A stretch of 64,000 bases of DNA from Triatoma infestans (lineage: Eukaryota > Arthropoda > Insecta > Hemiptera > Reduviidae), in assembly GCA_011037195.1 (NCBI GenBank), contig JAAEAF010001085.1:124001-188000 (forward strand). Reading direction: 5' to 3'. Position numbers and translations under genes: made by a program. Under the pieces are notes generated by a model that was not told where the DNA came from, did not search any database, and saw only the letters and a program-made list of their open reading frames with translations. Positions 45,460 through 56,800 of the stretch are shown one piece after another. Position 1 is the first letter of the stretch. The number at the start of each line of letters is the position of its first letter.

Positions 45460-45505
45460 AAAAAGCATCCTGATGGGCGAACGCCCGAAACCGGTCGATG
45501 ACCAC
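45460..45505 (+). ncRNA. hammerhead-ribozyme-like motif, right arm
   Basis: Plus strand: stem I CATC/GATG perfect, stem II GGCG-AA-CGCC, GAAACCGGTC intact, but the core reads CTGATG without its final A, so cleavage is unlikely. Confidence 0.5.
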
Positions 45506-45545
45506 AAAAAGAAGCAGGCTATCACGGAAAATACTTCTGAATCAT

Positions 45546-47836
45546 TTCATTTCCTGCGGTCCATATTTCGAACTGGGCACAATAACAAATCTCTTTACTA
45601 TCAACTTATAATCATTGTCAAACTTGCATCATTATGCCTAATTATTTTGATCGCTAAAGAGTATATTTAATAATAATGTACTTAATGATCAGGATTTTAA
45701 TTTTATACAAAAAATATCCTATAAAATTTTGTAAAAAAAAATGCTTCCTTAAAAAAGTAAATATAGTAAAAAAAAAATTCAAAATTGATCCTATAAGTGA
45801 AAATATTGTTATCATTTTATAAAAGAAATATATACATATTTAGAAGTACAATGCAGAGGTAAGGTTGAGTAGGTGGTAAGGTGAGGCAGTCAGAATCTTC
45901 AGCAACAAGGTCAGGTTAGGTTACCTAATGCATCTATTTCAATATTAAATGTTATTTTTTTGCAAATGAAAAAACGGAAGTTTATAAAAACCAGAGAAGA
46001 TCCTGGTTGAAAATATTCTGAAATGAAAGAAACCGAAAGCAAATTAGGGAGTTATTTGGCACTTTTTTTTTCTTTTAAAGATTTTGATGGAAAAATTCCT
46101 GAAAAATTTTTTCGTTTCGTCCTGTTGAACAATCCTCCAATATTATTGAAGTAAAATTATTCTTTATTTTTAAATATACAAAAGCAACCATAACAAATTT
46201 ATTAAACCATTCGGAAGATTTTTTTTAAATTTATAATCACACTAAATGAATTATCTGTGGAAATATCTACAATTTCACAATATGGCAAATTTTTCATCCG
46301 TTTTTAAGGAAGCTTTAGAAAAAATATTGATAGGATCTTTTTTGTTATATTCAAATTGCCTCTATTTCAAGAAAAACAAAAAAAAACTAGAGCAGGTTTT
46401 CGCTTATCACTAAATTTTATTTTAAAAAAAAAAAAAAGCGTATTTTTACCGCCTAACATTATAATGTTCTAATATTTCGCTGTTTTCATACAAGGAAGCA
46501 AGGATTACGTTTTACTTAAAACAAAGAAAAACTGATTCCATTCATGCATTGGACACTTGGAAAATATACGTTTCTAAGGAACTTATGCTCTTTAAAAGGA
46601 TGTGGTTCTGAAAAGCCTAGAAATGGCCTGTTAGGGAATAAATGTGATCCTATTTAATTAATTAATGGGCCAATTATAAATGAATATCAGTAAGTTTTAA
46701 CAACTAGTGCTTGATTGGAAAAGTAGTGGATTTGAAACATTATCAAAACAGAAAGCTTAGTTGAACTAATCGATCTTTGGGTCTTCATTTAAAGAGCAAG
46801 AGCAAGTGCAATTGTTTAAGCTCTATGATTTAGAGAGGTTACAAGCTCCTCCTTATAAATATGTTTGTTATATAAAAATCTTGTTAATGTTATCTGATTA
46901 CCTCCACGTGTTTAGCAACCATTAATATGGTAGACATTAAAATCATAATAAAATAATTTGCGTAAAGTCAATTAACTTTCTTACACACAATTAAGAGCAT
47001 TTCTAGACTGAAGTCGAACTTTATCAGACTGATATTAATTTTAATTTAACTAAGTTATTTTTCTACTGCATAAATGTGAAAGTACAAACACACTTAACAA
47101 TACTTAATGTGTAAAAATAAATATATTACTACAAAAGGAGGAACTTAATAAATATACAATATTGAATGGTACAATTCAATGGACACAAAAAATTTGCTGA
47201 TGCGGAAGTGTATTTTCAACTTAATTAAATGATTATCCTCTCTTATGATGATTCGGTCATTTTAAAAGTTCTGTATTCCTAATTTTTTTCTGCAAATATA
47301 AGGAATAATAATATGTGTAGATTTACAGAAGTTTACAGTGAATTTAATGAATATAAAGTTCCAACTTATTCCGTGCCCGTATTAAATCAATGTAATGATA
47401 CCTTTGAAACAACGATTTTGTTTTTTGAAACCTATTCTGAGAAATAAAGAAAAAATAGTTGCTTTTAGCGATCAGTTTCTACGTTTAATAAAACATTATT
47501 TTTAATTTCAAATAAAAAATTGCATCATTTCTCTATCTTTCTGAAATGACCAAAAGCTAATTTAAAAAATATCTATATAAAATACAAATACATAAATAAA
47601 AATTTATAATCATTGTTGCAAATATCACAGTTGAGAGTTGTTCTTCGTATTTGATTTCTAATTAGTTTTTATTTAACACAACTGTTTCAAATATATTTAA
47701 ATATTTTTGTATTAACTGATAATTTACAAAACAATAATTTATCCGGCATCAGCAAATAAACTTTTTTCTTTTCCATTTAAAAAAAAAACTGTCTTAAAAA
47801 TTTAAATATACAAAACATTTTATTAACAAAAACAAT
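45546..47836. other. non-coding stretch
   Basis: Long AT-rich intergenic DNA with many A and T runs. No gene, RNA or transposon is recognisable. The end near 47836 is the 3' UTR side of DNAJC7. Confidence 0.45.
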
Positions 47837-50800
47837 TTACTGATACTGGAATGTAAAGGTTCCAGGAAAACTCTGAGAGAAAAAGTGACCTCCTCCTTCC
47901 TGGAAAAAAGCTTGGAAAACTGTGTCAGCATTGAAACCTGAAAACACAAAAATTGAACTAGCTTAGAAATTATGGAAAACTATTGAATATAAAGTTGGGG
48001 CAATGGTTGAAAACATTAATTTCTGTTAAAGAATAGTGCATCTTTATTATAAATAAGCACATGAAGAAACTCTTAAGTTTGTTCTTATACAAAAATCTGT
48101 TAGATCTGTAGAGTAGGGTCGCCAAACGTTTTCGTGAGACAACTATAGCACCAGTGCAGTTACACGAAACGAAAAACAAAGATTTATCCATTTAAATAGT
48201 CACACGTTATAACTTGTACATTTATCCCAGTAATTTCAAACTTATGTTTAACAGAAATGCAATATACTCGCAAAAGTAGGTCATATGGCCAGGCCTTCAC
48301 TCAAACCAATGGCTTGCAAGCAGTATGTCAACATGGGGTCATGAGATGAGCCCTGAAAGCTCACACAAGCTGTCGTTTTGGCTTTTCTAGGAGAAGGGAT
48401 CTGGTAAGATGTAGATATTCTTATATGCAATCTATCTAATTGGGGAGGGAGACAGATGCCATACTTTACTTATAATTAAAATGGTACATAATAATTACAT
48501 AAACAAAACATCGATTTTTTTTATACAGATAACGACCAAAGCTCATCGGAATTCTAAATAATACTTAAAAAAAAATCGAGACAGTAACTACTAATTCTTC
48601 TCAATACATGTCAAAAATTATATTTCTTCTGTAAAATAATATTAAGGAAAAAGAAATAACAAACCCTAAAAATAAAAAAAATCATAAAAATAAACAGTTC
48701 AACCTTCATTCTGTAAAAATAATAAATTATATTTCATACATTAATTATATATTTATTGATATAAATCGTCCTTATTAATATATATAGTTGTCTGAATTCA
48801 TTATTAGCCGTCTGTATTGTTATTAGCTTTGTCACAATATTTTAGCATTACTTCCCAGTTTCTTCCGTTGATTAATTCTAACATAGTCTTTAATTAAATA
48901 CTGTATTTTAAACATTTTATTTCTAATTTCAATAATTTTTGCGCACACAGTTAGTATAAATCTTCCTTCTACGGAAAATAATAGAGTGGACATGAGAAAT
49001 TACCGTGCTAGCATGGAAAACAATTTGATAAGGACTTTCCAAAATGATTCACGGGTTACTAAGTTGATCGTTGGGTGGGTTGTTTGCCGGAGTCAAATTT
49101 TGTTCTCTGTTGATCAGTTTCCTGAATTATATACTAATATATAAAATCTATGCACTTTTTAAACAATATTATAACTGGTTTTTTAGGTTTCCGCGGCCAT
49201 TTATATGAAACACACTTGAGTTTCCGGGTTGATAACGCGTCAATGGTTTGCTAAAAACCGACGCGTTTTTCGCCTATGTTGCAATGAGTTTCTTCAGGAT
49301 TATTACACCTTGAAAGCCAATAAGGCACTGGACCTTGGTAGAGAAAGGGCGTTGCTCCTTCCTCCGCCACAGTGACAGCTTCTCGATCACCATGTTTACT
49401 ATAGATGGTGGGTGAGGCTTAATTTTCTCTTCCTTGCCCACGGTTGGCTGGCAGGTGACGAGATCTAAATCTCTCATCCCACTGCCCTCCTGCCAAAGTT
49501 TTAACCTTGTCCTGTCCGTAAAACCATCAGACGCTTTTGACCCCTTTCCCAAGCTCCATGAGCTGGGATTGAAGGATTCTCCGATTTGTGAATGCGGCTA
49601 ACGCATCACATTCTCTTCCGGTATCCTCTTCTCGACGAGGCAAGAATCCATAAGGAATTCAAGCTGAAAAAAAGTGCTATAAACTTTAAAGACTTTGTTG
49701 AATTTGCTCATGAAGTAACGGTAATGCGAAGAACTAGACGGATATGTCCGCCTCCCCGAGGCAGGGACGGAAACTTGCCTGCTATGTAGGCAAGGCTAAG
49801 TGACCATAGGCGCTATGCGCTAGGTACAGTGGCCTGGAGTGTGCTCAATAATGACCCCTTTCCCTAAGTAGGGGGAGCCATGTTCTGCTTAGGGGGGAGC
49901 CATGTTCTGCTAAGCAGGGGGGAGTCCATCTATTTAGACAGTTTCTCTCTTTCCCAATTTCCACTGCCTCTCTTACGACACATTCATAATAACTGTCTAC
50001 ATTGACAAAAAAACCCAGGTGTCCTCAAAACTTATGGCATGCCCAGTTGTAGACGAATGTTGGTCTGCGAGGGCAGCCTTCTCCTTTTTGTTATACTTTA
50101 CCAGTGAATATGCTCTTTCAGACTTATTCTGATTAGTAATTTAGTACGTACTATGTCCTTTTCCCCACAGCGCAAGACACCACGCAGACCCTTTTTTTGT
50201 CAGTGGAAATCTGACCTTGAACCTGGTAATAGCTGAGACATTTTTCCGTCCGTTGCCTGAGGGGTAGTTATATAGTGTTTTGCGAGGATTTTAGAAATCT
50301 TCTCCGAAACTCCTAGCACATATATAATTTCAATGCAATTTTTAATAATAAAATAAAAAGAATGAAAACGAAAAACACAGTATTATGTAACTGTGATATT
50401 AGAGTAGAATGAAATGAAATCGCGACCAGAGATAGTATCGAGGACTGCAAATGGGCACCTCTGATATAGTGAAAGCTTTCATGACAGCCTCAAAGCCAAT
50501 TCTGGAGAGCTGTGGATATTCCACAGTCTGTCATGCATGAACGGAAGAGATTGATCACTGTTGAGGTAGGTTTCTGGATGATTCTGAGTGAAAATCAATT
50601 TAAAAAACAAATGGAATGATGGATGTGAATAATACTAACCTTCGGAAGATTCGAAAAAGAAGAGAAATGAAGCTCAGAAGAGCTGATGAAACATATCCCA
50701 CATAAAATCTATTAATTATTTCTGAATCTATTCTTTTTTTTTTGTTTGTTTTAAAGGATATATTGCACGGCGATTTCAAAGATCTAATGTGCATTCGAAT

Positions 50801-53800
50801 CTTTCTCAGTTCACTGCCGCCCTGCGAGCAATGATTCACCGTTACAGACAACATTGCCCATCATCGAATATTGCTCAATTACAAGAGCTGTACAGGCTCC
50901 ATTCCTATTAAACTTTAACGAAGAATAAAGAAATATGTAAAAAATGGGGCATAATGAAAGACTGTGAACAGGAAGAATACAATATAACTGTAGAAAAACC
51001 TATTAACCATCAAGTATGCATCCCGGACAGGTTTCAGAATTTAAGTAATGGAGGAGTAATACGTGTATATACTTAATAGAGAAGACATATTACTTGAAGA
51101 GGACTAATAGTTGTATATACTTAATACTAAGAAAGATAGGTTCGGCTTTTGTCGTTTATTTTCGTGGAATTAAAGTGACAGCTGCTAAGCATCGATTGTC
51201 TGAGCTATTGCTCAAATAATCAGGCAGAATTGCTGGGTATCGTTAATTCATTAAAATAGCTCTTACCATTTGACTCTAACAATAGCAATGATACATTTTC
51301 ACTTATAAACAAATTATGGGTTTGCGGCAATTATCTTCATAAAATATGGAAAAAATAATCCGTACTGTTCAGATTGTGAGTCCGTTGAGGAATTAAGTCA
51401 TATAATTATGGAGTGCGCTAAATTCAGTATGCAAAGGAAAATAATGTTTGATGCAATCAGCAAAAAATTAATTTGTCCATTTTCATACAGCTCAGTATTA
51501 GGTGAGAAGGAAGTGTATGTATATATTTATAACTTTTTAAATGATATTCATTTATTGGTTTGATTTAAGATTTTATGTTATTGAAGGAAAAAAAAAGTGT
51601 ATGCAAGTCTTTATAGGGAGTAAAGTTTAAAATAAATAGATATTTGTTATGGCTAGTATACCAAAAGCTGAAGCCAAAAAAAATAAAAATAGGCAATTTC
51701 GGATAATAATTCTATTAAAAAAAAAAATTGTAAAAATTGACAGTCAAGTTTCGCTCTATTCTATTGATAATAACACCAATAAATGTTAGTGATATGCCAC
51801 TTGTAGAAAATATTCGTGATTCAGTTTCTCGTCTTGAGCTACTTCGGTACAATACAAGAAAAGGCTCATATAGGAAAGTCTGGTAACGAAAGAGTGGATA
51901 CTTTGACCAAAGTGGCAGCTGACGATTTAAATATTCCTCTGTTCTTGAAGAGCCCTCCTAAAACATATGTTGACATTATTTTAGAAAGAGAGACATCAAG
52001 GTCAGCTGCTGAGATTGGATCCTCAATTAAAGAATACTTCCTAAGCGTAGCCGATAGGAGGAAACTCAATCATTAATAATTACAACTTACTCAGGTGCTA
52101 TCGGGCACGGCAGGATAAAGGCAAATCTTCATAGATTCAACATACTAATTGATGGACTGTACGAGGGTCATCTAATACTTGGCAATCATGAGAGCACATA
52201 CTGTTTGAATGTCAACTTTTGAAAGGTCATTTACTTTCAACAAGTAATTGTTAGAAGTATGCAGTAGCCCCCCCCCCAATAAAGTCAATTGGTTTACAAA
52301 TAGTGTTATTTAATCATAGATTAGAATTTTTCAGAATGTGGTCCATACAGATATAAATGGGGGAGAGGGGGCTTGAATTTGGAGCAATCGAAATAAAATG
52401 AAAACAAAAACACAAACGCACACAGGCTAACTTTTAAAAATCAATTTTTTGTACTGAGATGATCTTCAAAAGTAAGTTTCAGTACTTACTGAAAAGTCTG
52501 ACATGATGCAATTCTCACAACAAATTGGGAAAGTAAAAAGAAAAATTCACATAATTCGTGAAAAATACTAATTTCAAAATATTACTTACTATGATAACTA
52601 TTATGGAAAACAAGTATTAATACTAACATGGGTGTGATGAAGTCAAGTCTTCGAAGTCTTGACCATTGTCATAACGGGCTCGCTTTTGAGGATCAGAAAG
52701 AACACCGTAGGCTTCGCCTACCTCTTTGAACTTCTTTTCTTGCTCTTTTCTTTCACCTTCCGAAGCATTTGCATGACGATCTATAATTTAAAGCATTAAG
52801 AACATACTACACTACAGGAGTCTCTTACTATTTGAAAAAATAAAAAAATAATAATACTTTCTTAGTTCAATAATATAATCAGGAATTATTAATAATAAAA
52901 TGAATAAGAAATAAAATTTATACTAATAATCTATCAAATCATAGATGTTAAAAATGAGTCACTAAATATCTACTTATTCAGACGGACTTTACGTCCAACT
53001 ACCGATGAGATGTCGTGAACGAGGTGAATAATAAACATACTTTATGTATTCTACTCATATTAATACTTCAAATAAAATTCAAATCCAAAACCGGGAATTA
53101 AACCCAAACTCATTAGCCCTCACTATGCGAGTATCGTGGCGCCTAATAAATGTCTATATTTTCACTTATAAATAATTTTTTTTCTGATTAGAGTATCTTA
53201 TGAATCAAGATAAACACAATATGCACTGTTAGATTAGATCAGATTCTATGAGGGGTTGGCTCTTCTGCCTACGCCACCGCGAACCCTAAGGGTCTATTGT
53301 GGCCCCCTCCGGTCTTGCCTGAACTTTGGAGTCGGGTAGGCTCCTAGGTGGTCGGTAAAGATTACCTCTAATCGGAACACCCTCTCGAGTCCTATCTGCT
53401 TTATTAGACTTAATAGTCCTGAGAGAGGTCCTTGGATGAGGCTTGCAGGTGTCAGCTTCTCCTCTCCAACGAGGCGAAACCTCAGCCATACGAGCCCTCG
53501 CACTGACAAAGAACGTGCAGTGCTGTTTCCTCTTCTTCCTGACAAAACCTACCCTTGCCAGGGTCATGCGATGCATGTGCTTATTGACAGTCTACATTCT
53601 ACAGTGACCATGAGGAGGCCAACTGCTATCCTTATGCCCGGCCACCCGGCCTTATTGGATTTATTCTGCATTTAGCCTGGGCGAGTAGCTATGAATAAAT
53701 GTTCGCTTGCTTTTGGCCTGGGTGCACTAACAGTTACTCAGAATCAAATTGAAACAAAAATTAGATTTAATATCTTTCTTTATTACTTTACGTTGTAATG

Positions 53801-56800
53801 AAATAATTGAAAAATAGATTTCCATAATTATATAACATACCAGGATGATGGACTAGAGCTCTTTTCCTATATGCTTTTTTGATATCTTCAGTCGAAGCAT
53901 TCTTATCTACACCAAGTATTTTATAATAATCTTTTCTTTTAGATTTCTTAAGTTCAAGTTTAGCATCGGCCAAAAGTTTTTTCATTTCTGAGAACAAAAA
54001 CGTTTCCTAATATTATGGATAATTAATAAAAAGGAAAAACATGCCTTTAGAATGTCACTGTTTATTGACTGTTCATTTTCCTGAATTTTCTTATTAATGC
54101 AGCTTATAATAAACCAAAAACAAATAAATAAAATTCACAACTTTTAGCACATAACATTATATTATGTAGTGTTTATGGTAAATACTTTTACATACCAGGA
54201 AAAGATGTTTTAATTAATTAATACTTCAATTCATAACATGGCTAAGAAAATTCTGAAATTAAAACAAAATGTTAATGGGCTTACCTCTGGATGATTCCAT
54301 TGAAACAGCTTTTTCATAATCTTTTATAGCTTCTTCATACTGTTGTAATTCCATATAACATTTTGCTCTCCTCAAAAGTGCTTTAAGGTAATTTGGATCC
54401 AATTTCAACGCAGATGAGCAATCTGATATTGCTTCGTTTAATCTTCCGAGCTATAAAATTAAATTTGACATTTCTAAGTCAGCATCTATATCCCTTTCTT
54501 TTTAGATTGAAATGGTTAAAAAATAAATATAATTATATCACTTATGATATCAGCCTAACAAATTACTCAGAACTATATACAGAATACCATACCTTAGATG
54601 AAACAGTTGCCCTATTGAAATATAATTTTGCATTAGTGGAAGTATTATTTGGATCTATGCTTAAAGCTTCACTATACAAATTATATGCTTCAGTGTTTTT
54701 ATTAGCTTTAAAAGCTTCATTCCCTTCTTCTTTCTTTTGTTTCAAAGCTTTTGCTTTCTAAAATAATGATTTTTAAATATTTTGAAATTATAATAAAAAG
54801 AGAAAAACTACACTTTTGTCTTGGGTATGTCTGTGGTAATTTCTTATTTACTAGATACCTTATAAATATCCATTGCTTTGGTATGATCTGGTGCTAGTTT
54901 TAACACATGTTGAAAATGGGTGAAGGCTCTTTCAACATTATCTTGAAAGTAGAGACACATTCCTCGCACTAAAATAGCATCAGCATTCTGCTTATCAGAA
55001 GCAAGTACATCATTGGCCAACTCTTGAGCTTCTTGGTAACGACCTAACAGTGCTAAACATTCTGCTTTCAATACCTTATATTTTGCACAAGCACTTGATA
55101 CTTCAAGCGCTCTGTCTAAGCAGAAAACTACCTGAAATATTTTCAAAAAATTATTTTATTTCAAGTACTGTTCCTTTCCAGTAAATTTAGAGTGTGTTTT
55201 TAAAACAAAACAAAAAATGAGGTATGTTTCTATTGAAAGATTCACGGTCTTTGACCTCATTTTTTTTAAATGTATAAACTGAAGGGGAAAAATGTTCTAA
55301 TGAACACAAACCTCGGGTTGATTTTGAAAAGAAAGGTTCTGGCCACCGTTATTGGATGCAGAAGAAACATGATCAGCAGTGAAGTCGAGTCCATAAGAAA
55401 GCCCTCGTTCTTCAGCTGTTGTATTTTAAAATGTCAAATGCAAAATATGATATTGTAAAGTTCTAGAAATCCTTGTATGCGAGTCAAGTAGAAGATAATT
55501 CTTCAGAGAAAACTAGGAATATTTAAAGAATTTTTATATTGGAATATCGTATTTGTCATCTCTTCTCTATTCCCAAATATTAAGAAGAATAAAATTATTA
55601 ATAACTAAAAATAAGTAATAAAATTGAATAAAGAAAATAAGTAAAGGAAACTTTCATTACTGGTTCCATCCTTAGCCCGTTCATAACCTGATGAATATCA
55701 TTATAATAACTATGCGAACTTGGAAATCAAGCAAGTTCTCTGGTGGACAATGCTATCTGAAGTCTATCTGAAAGTACTAGCTGAAGTCTGTTCAGAAAAC
55801 TCTTTCAAAAAAAATACCTGTATCAGGACCTGGACTACTATCTACCGACTAGAAAATGTAAGATACCTGTACAGAATCGGCGATTGTTCATTCTTCGTAC
55901 AGAATGTTCAGGAAAATAATATTAATTAAAAATTAATTTCACTTATAAAACAGTCCTTTCATTATTATTGTTTTTAAAGTTATTTCTTTGATATGTTCCA
56001 CTTACCGTTCTGAATTCCTTAGAAGCGTATGCTTTATTGGCGTCGTCATTGTAATGTTTTAACGTTTCTAAATTTTTTATTTCTGCTGGGAGACTGCTGT
56101 TTAGTGGATCTAATTCTTTTACACGGGAAATTGCTGTTTCAGTTCCTGATATATCACCAATGGCTAAGTAGCATTTAGCCATCCTTATCCAGCCCTTAAA
56201 GTATAGTTTTACTAATACATTCTCATTATTAATTAAAACTGTTTAACATGGTATATAGTTTACGTGGCATATTTGCTAAATTTAGAAATAATTTAAAATA
56301 CAAATCAAGTTGTATTTTATAATACGATTATAGTAAATATTTTTTTAAAAACAATTTTTATAAAAGTTACTTGAACTAACCTTTACAAATTTTGGATCCA
56401 GAGATACAGATTTTAAGGCATCCTCTAGAGCTTCTTTGTAATGCCCAAGCATCATATGACATGCCGATCTATTTCCATAAAATGCCGAATTTTCTGGGCT
56501 CAGATCTGTTAAGAACAAAAAGATACCTTGGACTATAAATAATTTTATTCTTATTAAAGGAACAGAGTTGAGTAAATCATTATCAGATAAATATTTAGAA
56601 ATTCCAATAAGTAAATACTGATGTAAATAATACAAAATTTTACATAAAAAATATTGACAAGATCTACCGGTCTAAGGATAGTTATTACAGAATTTTTTAT
56701 GGCGTACATAAGTGAACGTTGAATTCCAAATCTGATACAAGACAAGTGAAATTTGTTTTTATTGATAAGGAAGATTTTTTACTTCCACATCAATTTATAT

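Larger units (their letters stand above)
45283..45545. repeat. inverted repeat with two hammerhead-like motifs
   Basis: The left arm (45283-45412) and right arm (45425-45545) are reverse complements around 'gatatttccgtgatagcctg', the hammerhead-like block and 'gtttgacaaaaagc'. The same repeat family recurs at 24636, 56850 and 57340-57610. Coding capacity none. Confidence 0.85.

Noticed and set aside
45895..45930. AGGTTAGGTTA near 45910 as telomere-like repeat
   Set aside because: Only about two units of TTAGG-like sequence; not an array.
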